A stretch of DNA of 64,000 bases from an uncultured Oscillospiraceae bacterium (GCA_910579545.1 CAJTVI010000001.1:143873-207872); one strand, 5' to 3'; shown: positions 9,221 to 19,657, counted from the stretch's first letter. Notes: generated by a model not told the origin, from the sequence alone. A program made the numbers and translations.

Positions 9221-9226
9221 ATTTTG

Positions 9227-9255
9227 ATTATAGCTTTTGTGGATTTCCTTGTCAA
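9227..9255 (-). promoter_or_regulatory. Consensus sigma-A promoter of alaS
   Basis: On the minus strand TTGACA (9250-9255) and TATAAT (9227-9232) are separated by exactly 17 bases, a perfect consensus promoter. Transcription would start just before the T-box leader. Confidence 0.88.
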
Positions 9256-9323
9256 CCCATTTTGGGGCAAAAAAGGGCGTTTAAGGCCGGCTTTTGAGGC
9301 ATCCGGGCCGGGCGGGCGGCGGC

Positions 9324-10943
9324 TTACCCGGCCCCGGCCGGCGGCGGCTCAAGGTAGGCCAGGGCGTTTGCCACCTGCGCAAAGATCGCGGCCGAGCTCA
9401 CCCGCGGCTCGGCCACCCCATCCTGAAGCACCACGATGGTATAGCGCGGGTTTTCGGCGGGGTAAAAGCCGGCAAACCAGTAGTTCATCAGTTCATTGCC
9501 GGCGGCGTCCAGCTGGCCGGTCTGGGCCGTGCCGGTCTTGCCGCCGGCGCCCCCTTGGGTGGGGCGGGCCTCCTGCCCAATGCCCTCCTCCACCACCCCA
9601 ACCAGCATCTGCCGCAGGGTTTTGGCCGTGTTTGCGCTCACCGCCCGGCGGCTTTGGGGCTGGTAGTAATCCTCCAAAAGCCGGCCGGTGCCCTCCTCCA
9701 CGATCCCCTCCACAAAGCTTGGGGTGGTGTAAACGCCGTCCTGCGCAATGGCGTTGTAAAGCGCGGCCACCTGCACCGGGGTGGCCAGCAGTTCGCCCTG
9801 GCCAAAACTCACGCTGGCCAGCTGGCCCAGGTCCCGCAGGGCCTCGGCGCCGGGCAGGCTGCCCGCCGCGCTTTTCAGGCCGCGGGCGAGGTAAAGCGGC
9901 TGCCCAAACCCAAAAATGCCCGCGGTTTTGGCAATTTGGCCGCCGCCCATCTGCAGGCCAAGCTCGATAAAATAGCAGTTGCAGCTTTCTTCCAGCGCGT
10001 CCTGCAAACCCAGCCTGCCGTGGGCGATGCCCTTGGCGCAGCGGTACACATGGTCGTTAAGCTGCAAATACCCTTTGCACTCGGTGCAAAACCAGCCCAT
10101 CCCCTTTTCCAGCGCGGCGGCCGCCAGCACCGGCTTAAACACCGAACCCACGTTGAACTGGCAGAGCGGCCGGTTCAAAAAGGAGGTGTCGTCCGCCTCG
10201 ATGCTTTTTTGCAGGTCGGCGGGGTCAAATTCCGGCATGCTCACGCTGGCGCGCACCTTGGCGCTGCCGCATTCCAGCACCAAAATGCAGCCCCGGACCA
10301 TCTGCCGCTGCGCCGCCCCCTCGCAGATGCGCTGGATGCGTTCATCGAGGGTCAGGCGGATGCCCTTTGCGCTCCCATCCGCCGGGGTGTAGCGCGGGCT
10401 CTGCCCCGCCAGCAGCCGGCCCTGCGCGGTGGTGATGCACTGCACATAGCTGCTGCTGCGCGCGCCGGCCAGCACATCCTCAAAGGCCAGTTCCAGCCCA
10501 GCCACCCCGCTGCCCTCGCCGTCCAGATAGCCCAGCAGGTGCGGCGCAATGGGGTTGGGCAGGTACCGCCTGGGCGCGGAGTAGGTGTAGACGCCCTCGT
10601 TTGTCAGGTCCCCGTCCACCTCGATCAAAAAGGGGGCGGCGGCGTTGCGCCTTTGGTACAAAAGGCTCTGCCCCGCATACGAAACATGCTCAAACAGCCG
10701 GGTATAGCTGCTCTCGCCCGGCACCGAAAGGGCGTAGTACCGCTGTTCATAGCCGGTGAGCGGGATGCCGTTTGTGTCGTAAATGCCGCCGCGCCCGGCC
10801 TGCAGCGGCAGGGTGGTAATGGTTTGCGCCTGGGCCGTGCCGGCGTATTCCTTGTTGCCGGCAACCAGATAAAGCCGGCCCAGCACCACCGCAAACAGCA
10901 GCAGCATGGACGCATAGACCGCGATCAGGCGTTTGGGGGTCAC
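9324..10943 (-). CDS. Penicillin-binding protein transpeptidase (PBP2/SpoVD/FtsI-like)
   Basis: A 539-residue class B PBP that cross-links peptidoglycan at the outer membrane face. It has an N-terminal membrane anchor (residues about 7-28), then a dimerisation/pedestal domain. The transpeptidase motifs are GSVFKP near residue 266 (nucleophile Ser, Lys), SCN near 320 and KTGTAQTG near 468. The GTG at 10943 follows GGAGGG by eight bases and is the best start. The pedestal region is short, and no C-terminal PASTA domains are present, unlike SpoVD/PBP2x. It stands alone with an unlinked divergent MarR gene upstream. Confidence 0.9.
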   Translation of the reverse strand: MTPKRLIAVYASMLLLFAVVLGRLYLVAGNKEYAGTAQAQTITTLPLQAGRGGIYDTNGIPLTGYEQRYYALSVPGESSYTRLFEHVSYAGQSLLYQRRNAAAPFLIEVDGDLTNEGVYTYSAPRRYLPNPIAPHLLGYLDGEGSGVAGLELAFEDVLAGARSSSYVQCITTAQGRLLAGQSPRYTPADGSAKGIRLTLDERIQRICEGAAQRQMVRGCILVLECGSAKVRASVSMPEFDPADLQKSIEADDTSFLNRPLCQFNVGSVFKPVLAAAALEKGMGWFCTECKGYLQLNDHVYRCAKGIAHGRLGLQDALEESCNCYFIELGLQMGGGQIAKTAGIFGFGQPLYLARGLKSAAGSLPGAEALRDLGQLASVSFGQGELLATPVQVAALYNAIAQDGVYTTPSFVEGIVEEGTGRLLEDYYQPQSRRAVSANTAKTLRQMLVGVVEEGIGQEARPTQGGAGGKTGTAQTGQLDAAGNELMNYWFAGFYPAENPRYTIVVLQDGVAEPRVSSAAIFAQVANALAYLEPPPAGAG

Positions 10944-11067
10944 CCGGGCATCCCTCCTTTTTTTGGGGCGGGAGCCGTTTTGCCCGCGCTTTGGGTGCGG
11001 CGGCCCCTCCCTGCATTAGTTTGGCTTTTGGCGGCGGCTTTAATCCGCGCCGGCGGGGTTTGCCCCC

Positions 11068-11096
11068 TTGACAAGCCCTCGTTTGGGGTATATTAT
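11068..11096 (+). promoter_or_regulatory. Promoter of the MarR/TauE operon
   Basis: TTGACA (11068-11073) and TATTAT (11091-11096) are separated by 17 bases, 82 bases before the MarR start. Confidence 0.75.
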
Positions 11097-11111
11097 GTTC
11101 GCAAAAGAACA
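11096..11111 (+). promoter_or_regulatory. Inverted repeat, putative MarR operator
   Basis: TGTTC-N6-GAACA is a perfect 5-bp inverted repeat that begins in the -10 element and covers the expected transcription start. This is the standard place for an autorepressor site; binding by the adjacent MarR protein is an inference. Confidence 0.5.
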
Positions 11112-11177
11112 AACCGGGCGGCGGATGCGCGATGCAGCTGCAAATTGGGTTTCCGCTGCGGGATCGGAGGTACGGGT

Positions 11178-11663
11178 ATGCTCCCAGCGATTTTTGTGCG
11201 TTCCCGGGGCCTGAGCAAGCTGTATAACCGGCTGTTTGCGCCGCTGCTTGCCAAGTATGGGCTGGCCCAGACCGAGGCGGACATTCTTTTGTTCCTGGCC
11301 AACAACCCCGAATACGACACCGCCCACGACATTGTGGAACAGCGGCATCTGGCAAAATCCCACATTTCGGCGGGGGTGGAGGTGCTGGCGGCCCACGGCT
11401 TGCTGGAGCGCTGCCAGCGCGAGGGCAACCGCAAGACCATCCACCTGCACCTGACCGAGGCCGCGGCCCCCATCATCAAGGAGGGGCGCAGCCTGCAAAG
11501 GCGGTACGGCCGGCTGCTGTTTGCCGGGCTGAGCAGCGAGGAAGTGCGCCAGCTGATGCGGCTGCTGGACCGTGTGGCCCAAAATGTGGACGCCGCGCTG
11601 GAGCAGGACGGCATGCCGCTGCCGCCCGCCGCGGGAAAGGACAAGCCATGTACAAATTTGTAA
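11178..11663 (+). CDS. MarR family winged-helix transcriptional regulator
   Basis: A 161-residue regulator starting at the ATG preceded by CGGAGG seven bases away. The N-terminal helix contains RGLSKLYNRLFAPLLAKYGL. The winged helix-turn-helix spans about residues 30-95, with DIVEQRHLAKSHISAGVEVL as recognition region and EGNRKTIHLHLTE as wing. The C-terminal helix SSEEVRQLMRLLDRVAQNVD is the usual dimerisation element. Its last 16 bases overlap the TauE-family gene, so the two are cotranscribed. It probably controls its own operon through the palindrome over the promoter; the ligand is unknown. Confidence 0.9.
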   Translation: MLPAIFVRSRGLSKLYNRLFAPLLAKYGLAQTEADILLFLANNPEYDTAHDIVEQRHLAKSHISAGVEVLAAHGLLERCQREGNRKTIHLHLTEAAAPIIKEGRSLQRRYGRLLFAGLSSEEVRQLMRLLDRVAQNVDAALEQDGMPLPPAAGKDKPCTNL

Positions 11664-12415
11664 TCTGCTTTATTGCCGGGCTGGGGGCGGGGCTTGGCAC
11701 CGGCTTTGCCGGCATGAGCGCGGCGGCCGTGATCACCCCCATGCTGGTGACCTTTTTGCAGATGGAGCCCTATCAGGCGGTGGGCATCGCGCTGGCAAGC
11801 GACGTGCTGGCCAGCGCGGTTTCGGCCTACACCTACGGCAAAAACAAAAACCTGGACATCCGCAACGGGCTGGTGATGATGGGTTCGGTGCTGGTGTTTA
11901 CCTTGGTGGGCAGCTGGGTGTCCAGCCTGGTGCCCTCCAGCACCATGGGCAGCTTTTCGGTGTTTATGACCCTGCTGCTGGGCGTCAAATTTATCGTAAA
12001 GCCGGTCATGACCACCAAGGAGGCCATGAGCTCGGTGTCGGCCGGCAAGCGGTTTGTCCAGTCGGTGGTGTGCGGGATGATGATCGGCTTTATCTGCGGC
12101 TTTGTGGGCGCGGGCGGCGGCATGATGATGCTGCTGATCCTCACCTCGGTGCTGGGGTACGAACTCAAAACCGCCGTGGGCACCAGCGTGTTCATCATGG
12201 CCTTTACCGCCCTTACCGGCGCCTTGAGCCACTTTGCCATTGGCGGCGTGGCCGACTGGGCGGCCCTGGCCTTCTGCGTTGGCTCCACCCTGCTCTGGGC
12301 CCGCATCGCCGCCCGCTTTGCCAACAAGAGCACCCCCGCCGTGCTCAACCGGGCCACCGGCGCGGTGCTGGTGGCGCTGGGGGTCGTGATCCTGAGCGTC
12401 AACTACCTGACCTGA
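11648..12415 (+). CDS. TauE/SafE (DUF81) family sulfite/organosulfonate-type exporter
   Basis: A 255-residue membrane protein with about eight transmembrane helices in two repeats. Each repeat begins with the family's Gly-rich motif: GLGAGLGTGFAGMSAAAV at residues ~10-27 and GFICGFVGAGGGMMML near residues 140-155. The family moves small anions such as sulfite, sulfoacetate or related sulfur compounds. The gene overlaps marR by 16 bases and ends before a strong terminator. The substrate here is not determinable. Coupling to MarR suggests induction by a toxic or aromatic compound. Confidence 0.85.
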   Translation: MYKFVICFIAGLGAGLGTGFAGMSAAAVITPMLVTFLQMEPYQAVGIALASDVLASAVSAYTYGKNKNLDIRNGLVMMGSVLVFTLVGSWVSSLVPSSTMGSFSVFMTLLLGVKFIVKPVMTTKEAMSSVSAGKRFVQSVVCGMMIGFICGFVGAGGGMMMLLILTSVLGYELKTAVGTSVFIMAFTALTGALSHFAIGGVADWAALAFCVGSTLLWARIAARFANKSTPAVLNRATGAVLVALGVVILSVNYLT

Positions 12416-12518
12416 AGGCCCTGATAAAGGATAACTGGCCCTTTGCCAAGCGATGCTTGCCAAGGCTGCAAGGCCGGTTTGGGCCGGGATACAGGGGTTG
12501 CTTTTTTACCGCAAGAAA

Positions 12519-12563
12519 GAACTGCCGCTCCGGTGGGGTACTCCCCTGCCGGAGCGGCAGTTC
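12519..12563. terminator. Bidirectional terminator between TauE gene and pckA
   Basis: A perfect 15-bp inverted repeat, 12519-12533 with 12549-12563, with a 15-base loop. T-rich sequence follows on both strands. It separates the convergent MarR/TauE operon and pckA. Confidence 0.8.
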
Positions 12564-12598
12564 CTTATATTTTATGCTGTTTTATGCCCGCAGGAAAC

Positions 12599-14203
12599 TC
12601 AGATCTGGGGGCCGGCGGCAACGAGGGCCTTGCCGGCTTCGTTGCTCTCGTACTTGGCAAAGTTCTTGATAAAGCGGCCGGCCAGGTCCTTGGCCTTGGT
12701 CTCCCACTCGGCGGCATCCGCATAGGTGTCGCGCGGGTCGAGGATCTTGGGGTCAACGCCGGGCAGTTCGGTGGGGACCTCCACATTGAAGTACGGGATC
12801 TTCTTGGTGGGGGCGGTGAGGATGGCGCCGCTCAGGATGGCGTCGATGATGCCGCGGGTGTCCTTGATCGAGATGCGCTTGCCGGTGCCGTTCCAGCCGG
12901 TGTTGACCAGGTACGCCTTGGCGCCGCTGGCCTTCATCCGCTTCACCAGCTCCTGAGCATACTTGGTGGGATGCAGCTCCAGGAAGGCCTGGCCAAAGCA
13001 GGCCGAGAAGGTGGGGGTGGGCTCGGTGATGCCGCGCTCGGTACCGGCCAGCTTGGCGGTAAAGCCGGAGAGGAAGTAGTACTCGGTCTGCTCCGGGGTG
13101 AGGATCGAGACCGGGGGCAGCACGCCAAAGGCGTCGGCCGACAGGAAGATCACGTCCTTGGCCGCGGGCGCGGAGGACACCGGGCGCACAATCTTTTCGA
13201 TGTGGTGGATCGGGTAGGAAACGCGGGTGTTCTCGGTGACGCTCTTGTCGGCAAAGTCGATCTTGCCCTCGGCGTCCAGGGTCACGTTCTCAAGCAGGGC
13301 GTCCCGCTTGATGGCGTTGTAGATGTCCGGCTCGGACTCCTTATCCAGGTTGATGACCTTGGCGTAGCAGCCGCCCTCAAAGTTAAAGATGCCCTTGTCG
13401 TCCCAGCCGTGCTCGTCGTCGCCGATCAAGAGGCGCTTGGGATCGGTGGAAAGGGTGGTCTTGCCGGTGCCGGACAGGCCAAAGAAGATGGCGGTGTTCT
13501 GGCCGTTCATGTCGGTATTGGCCGAGCAGTGCATCGAGGCGATGCCCTTGAGAGGCAGGTAGTAGTTCATCATCGAGAACATGCCCTTTTTCATCTCGCC
13601 GCCGTACCAGGTGTTCAGGATGACCTGCTCACGGCTGGAGATGTTGAAGGCCACGACCGTTTCGCTGTTGAGGCCCAGCTCCTTATAGTTCTCCACCTTG
13701 GCCTTGGAGGCGGTGTACACCACAAAGTCCGGCTCAAAGGTTTCCAGTTCCTCGGCGGTGGGCTTGATGAACATGTTGGCCACAAAATGGGCCTGCCACG
13801 CCACCTCCATGATAAACCGGATGGCCATGCGGGTATCCTTGTTGGCGCCGCAGAAGGCGTCCATCACAAACAGCCGCTTGCCGGACAGCTGGTTCTGGGC
13901 GATCTTTTTCATCTTGGCCCAGACCTCTTCGCTCATGGGGTGGTTGTCGTTTTTGTATTCGTCGGTGGTCCACCACACGGTGTCCTTGGAGTTCTCGTCC
14001 ATGACGATGTATTTGTCCTTGGGGGAACGGCCCGTGTAGATGCCGGTCATCACGTTGACGGCGCCCAGTTCGCTCACCTGGCCCTTGTCGAAGCCCTCCA
14101 GGTCGGCCCGGGTCTCCTCCTTAAACAAAAAGTCATACGAAGGGTTGTGGACGATCTCGGCCACGTCCGTGATCCCATAGCGGCTCAAATCAATGCTTTT
14201 CAT
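12599..14203 (-). CDS. pckA: Phosphoenolpyruvate carboxykinase (ATP)
   Basis: A 534-residue ATP-dependent PEPCK interconverting oxaloacetate + ATP and PEP + CO2 + ADP. In rumen and gut anaerobes it often runs toward oxaloacetate and succinate. The kinase-1a P-loop GLSGTGKTT is at residues 242-250, followed by the metal-binding GDDEHGWDDKGIFNFEGG. The substrate-site motif TGRSPKDKYIV lies near residue 58. Length is typical (520-540). It is monocistronic, with a consensus-like promoter about 165 bases upstream and a strong terminator after it. Confidence 0.97.
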   Translation of the reverse strand: MKSIDLSRYGITDVAEIVHNPSYDFLFKEETRADLEGFDKGQVSELGAVNVMTGIYTGRSPKDKYIVMDENSKDTVWWTTDEYKNDNHPMSEEVWAKMKKIAQNQLSGKRLFVMDAFCGANKDTRMAIRFIMEVAWQAHFVANMFIKPTAEELETFEPDFVVYTASKAKVENYKELGLNSETVVAFNISSREQVILNTWYGGEMKKGMFSMMNYYLPLKGIASMHCSANTDMNGQNTAIFFGLSGTGKTTLSTDPKRLLIGDDEHGWDDKGIFNFEGGCYAKVINLDKESEPDIYNAIKRDALLENVTLDAEGKIDFADKSVTENTRVSYPIHHIEKIVRPVSSAPAAKDVIFLSADAFGVLPPVSILTPEQTEYYFLSGFTAKLAGTERGITEPTPTFSACFGQAFLELHPTKYAQELVKRMKASGAKAYLVNTGWNGTGKRISIKDTRGIIDAILSGAILTAPTKKIPYFNVEVPTELPGVDPKILDPRDTYADAAEWETKAKDLAGRFIKNFAKYESNEAGKALVAAGPQI

Positions 14204-14366
14204 GTTGGATGACCTCTTTCCTTTATAGAATTGGGGCGTGTGGTTTATTGGGACGTCCCCTTTTTGGCGGCAGGGCCAAAGCCGGCGGGCTTATACCCTT
14301 ATCCTGCCCATTTTTGCCGGCCTTCGCCCATCTTCGTTAAAAAGGAAACATTCCCCTTTTTATGAT

Positions 14367-14395
14367 ATTATATAGGGTAAAACTGGTAAAGTCAA
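14367..14395 (-). promoter_or_regulatory. Promoter of pckA
   Basis: On the minus strand TTGACT (14390-14395) and TATAAT (14367-14372) have a 17-base spacer. The implied 5' leader is about 155 bases long and unusually long for a simple promoter. It contains short GC-rich inverted repeats but no riboswitch class I recognise. Confidence 0.8.
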
Positions 14396-14458
14396 GCGCG
14401 GCGGGCGGGTTTTGCGCCGGGTTTTGGAATGCCAAAAACCCGATCCCTGTCAAAAGCT

Positions 14459-15265
14459 TTACAGCAGCCAGGCAGGGTCAAGGTCTGCCGGTTTCAGCAA
14501 AACGTCCGGCTTTATCCTCTCCCCATGGAAATCGCTCCCTGCCGTAACATGGAGCCCATATTTTTCCGCCAAATACAGGTAAAACGCAGCCTGTTCCGCT
14601 GTGTGTCTGGGGTAATAGCATTCCAGGCCCTCCAGACCCTGGCGCTTCAGGCTGCAGACCAAAGCCTCCAGCTGCTCGTTGGAAAGCCTCACCTGATAAG
14701 GGTGGGCCATTACGGCCTTGCCCCCGGCCTGGCGGATCGCGGCGATGCAGGCTGCCGCATCGACCTTGAAGCGTTTGATGCGCTGATATTCATCCGTATC
14801 CAGATACCGGTCAAAGGCCTCCTGTGCGGACCGGACATAGCCCCGCTTTACCAGGGCCTGGGCAAAGTGGGGACGGGCGATGATATCCCCGCCCGCGATC
14901 TCCTCCACCTCCTTTAGCGAAATATGTACGCCCTTTTCCGCCAAAAAGCGGATCAGGCGGTGCTTTCGCTCGTCCCGGCCTTCCTTCATCTTTTGGCACA
15001 ACTCCCGAAGGCCGGGGGCGTCAGGTGAATATCCATAGCCTAAAATATGAAGGCTCTTGTATTCCCTGGCCCCCAACTCCACCCCCCGGATGACCCGGAG
15101 CCCGGCCTTTTTCCCTGCCGCTATCGCCTCCTCCACCCCATCGATCGTGTCGTGGTCGGTGATGGCGATGCATTCCAAACCGGCCTTTTGCGCCAGTTCC
15201 ACCACCTGGGACGGCGTATACTGCCCATCTGAAGCGGTCGTATGGATGTGCAGGTCCACCTTCAT
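14459..15265 (-). CDS. PHP domain metal-dependent phosphoesterase (YciV/RNase AM-like)
   Basis: A 268-residue stand-alone PHP protein. Metal-binding motifs are intact: DLHIHTTASDG at residues 4-14, ITDHDTIDG at 35-43, an Arg-Gly-Val-Glu-Leu segment near 60, a conserved HP near 184, and GSDFHG near 240. Relatives hydrolyse 3',5'-nucleoside bisphosphates or trim RNA 5' ends. The gene is less GC-biased than its neighbours and has a long upstream interval, so it is probably monocistronic. Its 3' end lies at the pckA promoter. Substrate is inferred from the family only. Confidence 0.85.
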   Translation of the reverse strand: MKVDLHIHTTASDGQYTPSQVVELAQKAGLECIAITDHDTIDGVEEAIAAGKKAGLRVIRGVELGAREYKSLHILGYGYSPDAPGLRELCQKMKEGRDERKHRLIRFLAEKGVHISLKEVEEIAGGDIIARPHFAQALVKRGYVRSAQEAFDRYLDTDEYQRIKRFKVDAAACIAAIRQAGGKAVMAHPYQVRLSNEQLEALVCSLKRQGLEGLECYYPRHTAEQAAFYLYLAEKYGLHVTAGSDFHGERIKPDVLLKPADLDPAWLL

Positions 15266-15342
15266 GGCTTCACCCCCTGTTCCTACAGCTTATCACAGCG
15301 GCATGATTTTGTACAAGGGCCAAGGTGCAAAAAAGCAAAAAT

Positions 15343-15386
15343 CAGCCAGCCATGATGCGAACCATTTTCCGCACCACGACTGGCTG
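15343..15386 (-). terminator. Terminator of groESL
   Basis: A 17-bp stem (15370-15386 with 15343-15359, several G-U pairs when read on the minus strand), 10-base loop, followed on the minus strand by TTTTTGCTTTTTT. It lies 44 bases after the groEL stop. Confidence 0.85.
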
Positions 15387-15429
15387 GTTTACAATGCTGC
15401 ATTACCCGGGTCGGTTTACCCTGTCCGGC

Positions 15430-17055
<1,626 letters not shown>

Positions 17056-17137
17056 AATAACATCTCTCCTTATCGTGATTGGTTTATCAGTGTGTTTTGG
17101 AAGGGCCGCGCCTGCCGGGCGCGGCAATCAGCAAAAA

Positions 17138-17422
17138 TTACTCCACAATGGCAAGGATGTCGCTCTGGCGCACGATGGTGCACTCCTCACCGTCCACCTT
17201 GACCTCGGTGCCCGAATACTTGCTGGTGAGCACCTTGTCGCCCACCTTTACCAGCATCTCGACCTCCTTGCCGTCCACAAGGCCGCCCGGGCCCACGGCC
17301 AGCACCTCGGCCACCTGGGGCTTCTCCTTGGCGCTGCCCGCCAGGATGATGCCGCTCTTGGTGGTCTCCTCGGCTTCTACGGTTTTGATGACGACACGGT
17401 CTGCAAGAGGTCTGATTTTCAT
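17138..17422 (-). CDS. groES: Co-chaperonin GroES (10 kDa)
   Basis: A 94-residue GroES starting at MKIRPLADRVVIK, with AGGAGG eight bases upstream; the longer frame to 17482 would run through the CIRCE element. The mobile loop is EAEETTKSGIILAGSAKEKPQ near residues 15-35. The GPGGLVDGKEVEMLVKVGDKV segment is typical. Length is normal. First gene of the heat-shock operon, 82 bases from groEL. Confidence 0.97.
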   Translation of the reverse strand: MKIRPLADRVVIKTVEAEETTKSGIILAGSAKEKPQVAEVLAVGPGGLVDGKEVEMLVKVGDKVLTSKYSGTEVKVDGEECTIVRQSDILAIVE

Positions 17423-17471
17423 AACGCATATCCTCCTAAAATAATAAAATTTTAAAAGCATTTGATTGGGT

Positions 17472-17498
17472 TTAGCACTCATTTGCCCTGAGTGCTAA
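17472..17498 (-). promoter_or_regulatory. CIRCE operator (HrcA binding site)
   Basis: TTAGCACTC-N9-GAGTGCTAA is a perfect CIRCE inverted repeat located just downstream of the groES promoter. HrcA repressor binding here gives heat-shock regulation. The hrcA gene itself is not in this window. Confidence 0.97.
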
Positions 17499-17503
17499 TG
17501 TAT

Positions 17504-17532
17504 ATTCTAATCACTTTCGCCCAAAAAATCAA
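17504..17532 (-). promoter_or_regulatory. Promoter of groESL
   Basis: On the minus strand TTGATT (17527-17532) and TAGAAT (17504-17509) are separated by 17 bases; CIRCE follows at once. Confidence 0.85.
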
Positions 17533-17604
17533 GAGGGAAAAAGATAAATTTTTTGTGAACATCTCTTCCCCGTCCATTTTGGGCAAAAAATCGCCTTAAA
17601 TCGG

Positions 17605-17635
17605 CAAAAGCCCCGGCATCCCGCCGGGGCTTTTG
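17605..17635 (-). terminator. Terminator of the lipid-kinase gene
   Basis: CAAAAGCCCCGG (17605-17616) pairs perfectly with CCGGGGCTTTTG (17624-17635); on the minus strand it is followed by a weaker T-rich stretch. It stands between the lipid kinase stop and the groESL promoter. Confidence 0.7.
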
Positions 17636-17722
17636 TGCTGGAAGGGGCCGCGCAAAGCCCCCTGCCCGCCTTTTGGGCGTGCTTTGGCGGGGCAGCTTTT
17701 AGCAAACCCACCCCCGTACCCT

Positions 17723-18700
17723 TCAGCCCTGGCAGCCGGCGGCCGCGGCCCCCTTTTGCGCCAAAGCCTTTTGGGCAAGCGGCCTTGGCAGCACGATGCG
17801 GCCGGCCAGCGGCATCACATGGGCCTCCAGCCCGGCCTGCGGGGCGCACTCGCCGTCCAGGTTTACCACCAGCGGCCGGCCGTCCAGCGGGGTGATCCGC
17901 ACGCTGCGGGCGCGGCAGTACAAAATGATCCCCTCCAGGCCGGGAACCACCCGCCCGTCCTGGATGTGCCGGCCCTTTTGGTAGATGCCCAGCACCCGGG
18001 CGATCTTGAGCCGGCTGATCCGGCGCACCACCAAAATATCCAAAAGGCCGTCGTCCAAAACCGCTTCGGGCGCGGCGCAGTAGCCCCCGCCGTAGGTGCT
18101 GCCGTTGCAGATGGCCGCCAGCAGGCAGTGCTCCTCCCACACCCTGCCGTCGATCTCGATGCGCAGGTGGTGGCTTAAATGCCCGCACAGGCACTCCAGG
18201 ATCGAGAGATTGTAGGCCATTGAGCCGCCGCAGAGGGGCACCCGCCGGAATTTGGGGATGCCGTAGGCCACCTGCGCGTCCAGCCCGGCCGAGCAGATGG
18301 CGGCCGAGACCCCAAAGGGGGTCTGGATGAGGTCGATGGGCACGGCGCTGCCGCTGATGAGGGCGGGCAGGTCGAGAAAATCCTGCCGGGTACCGTAGTT
18401 GCGGATAAAATCGTTGCCGCTGCCGCAGGGCACGCAGGCCAACTCGGCCCCCGGGACCTGCCAGGCGCCCTGCAGCACCTGGCCAAAGGTGCCGTCCCCC
18501 CCGCAGGCGTACAGCCGCACCGGGCCGCCGGCTGTTTCGGCGGCTTTGCGGGCCAGCTCCACCGCGTGGCGGTGGTACTGGGTAAGTTCGATGGAGTACT
18601 CGACGCCAAGCCCTGCCGCCGCCGCAATGATCCGGGGCACCAGGGTGCCGGAGGCGTCCGCCTGGCCGGACACCGGGTTTACAATAAAAACGTGTTTCAT
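17723..18700 (-). CDS. Diacylglycerol/lipid kinase family protein (YegS/DagK-like)
   Basis: A 325-residue soluble lipid kinase that phosphorylates diacylglycerol or a related lipid head at the membrane. Motifs of the DAGK catalytic domain are in order: IVNPVSGQADASGT at residues 6-19, YACGGDGTFGQVL near 58-70 (nucleotide-binding GGDGT), and PCGSGNDFIRNYG near 83-95. The ATG at 18700 is the conserved start; the frame extends further but has no better signal. The C-terminal domain around PLDGRPLVVNLDGE is the second lipid-binding lobe. It is likely monocistronic. Confidence 0.9.
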   Translation of the reverse strand: MKHVFIVNPVSGQADASGTLVPRIIAAAAGLGVEYSIELTQYHRHAVELARKAAETAGGPVRLYACGGDGTFGQVLQGAWQVPGAELACVPCGSGNDFIRNYGTRQDFLDLPALISGSAVPIDLIQTPFGVSAAICSAGLDAQVAYGIPKFRRVPLCGGSMAYNLSILECLCGHLSHHLRIEIDGRVWEEHCLLAAICNGSTYGGGYCAAPEAVLDDGLLDILVVRRISRLKIARVLGIYQKGRHIQDGRVVPGLEGIILYCRARSVRITPLDGRPLVVNLDGECAPQAGLEAHVMPLAGRIVLPRPLAQKALAQKGAAAAGCQG

Positions 18701-18851
18701 CTTGCCTTCGCAGCCCTTCGCGCAAATTTTGCCGATACATCCTTTTTTACCATTGTACGACATTTCCCCTGCCGCTGGCAAGCAAAAAGCATATTTTCCC
18801 CCACAGTGCGCATTCTAAGAAAAAACATCCGCCGCGAAGGGAGGATCCGCC

Positions 18852-19562
18852 ATGCTGCCCGAACTTGCAAAGGTCCTGCTGACAAGCCTTGTGTCCATCG
18901 CCGTTTTATTTTTGCTCTGCAGGCTGATCGGCCAGCGCCAGATCAGCCAGATGAGCCTGTTTGACTATGTAAACGGCATCTGCATCGGCTCGATCGCGGC
19001 CGAGCTGGCCACCGACCTTGAAAACTGGCGCCGCCCGCTGACCGCCATGCTGGTGTACGGGCTTTCGGCCGCCCTGATCAACGCCGCCACCTGCAAAAGC
19101 CTTGGCCTGCGCAAATTTTTTAACGGGCGGCCGCTGGTGCTGTTTGAGGACGGCAAGCTGTACAAGGCAAACCTTTACCGCGCAAAGCTGGACATCAACG
19201 AGTTTTTGACCCAGTGCCGGGTGGCCGGCTACTTTGACCTTGCCCAGCTGAAGGCGGCAGTGCTGGAAACCAACGGCCAGCTGAGCTTTTTGCCCCTGTC
19301 GGCCGAGCGCCCGCTGACCCCGGCGGACATGCAGCTGCACCCGCAGGAGGAGAGTTTGCAGGCCAACCTGATCCTGGACGGCCGGGTGCTGGCCCAAAAC
19401 CTTGCAGCCAGCGGCCGCAGCGAGGACTGGCTGCGCCAGCAGCTGCACAGCCAGGGCATCGGCCGGGTGGAGGAGGTTTTTCTTGCCTGCTGTGACAAGG
19501 CCGGAAACTTTACAGCCTACCGCATGCTGGAAGAACCGGTGACCCATGAGATTTTTGAATAG
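18852..19562 (+). CDS. DUF421 (YetF/YdfR) family membrane protein
   Basis: A 236-residue protein with a GGGAGG site six to seven bases before the ATG. Three N-terminal hydrophobic helices cover residues ~5-25, 35-52 and 60-80. The family signature LIGQRQISQMSLFDYVNGICIGSIAAE lies near residues 25-50. The soluble alpha/beta domain follows, including GRPLVLFEDGKLYKANL near residue 95 and LDINEFLTQCR. In Bacilli these proteins are linked to spore or stress physiology, but the biochemical role is unknown. It is monocistronic and ends before a bidirectional terminator. Confidence 0.88.
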   Translation: MLPELAKVLLTSLVSIAVLFLLCRLIGQRQISQMSLFDYVNGICIGSIAAELATDLENWRRPLTAMLVYGLSAALINAATCKSLGLRKFFNGRPLVLFEDGKLYKANLYRAKLDINEFLTQCRVAGYFDLAQLKAAVLETNGQLSFLPLSAERPLTPADMQLHPQEESLQANLILDGRVLAQNLAASGRSEDWLRQQLHSQGIGRVEEVFLACCDKAGNFTAYRMLEEPVTHEIFE

Positions 19563-19620
19563 GCAGGCAGGCAAAACACGCAGGACCAGCGCGCTGGCCC
19601 TGCGCAAAATCGGTATGCAA

Positions 19621-19657
19621 AAAACAGGGCGGAGCACTTGGCCCCGCCCTGTTTTTT
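19621..19657. terminator. Bidirectional terminator, DUF421 gene / rubredoxin gene
   Basis: AAAACAGGGCGG pairs with CCGCCCTGTTTT (19621-19632 with 19644-19655), followed by T7 on the plus strand and A/T-rich sequence on the minus strand. The genes on both sides converge on it. Confidence 0.85.

Noticed and set aside
10949..10960. ATG CCC GGG TGA mini-ORF just upstream of the PBP start
   Set aside because: It overlaps the ribosome binding site region and start of the PBP gene and has no independent ribosome binding site; treated as coincidence.
14204..14366. Riboswitch in the long pckA leader
   Set aside because: Only short GC-rich repeats are present; no conserved riboswitch core was recognised.
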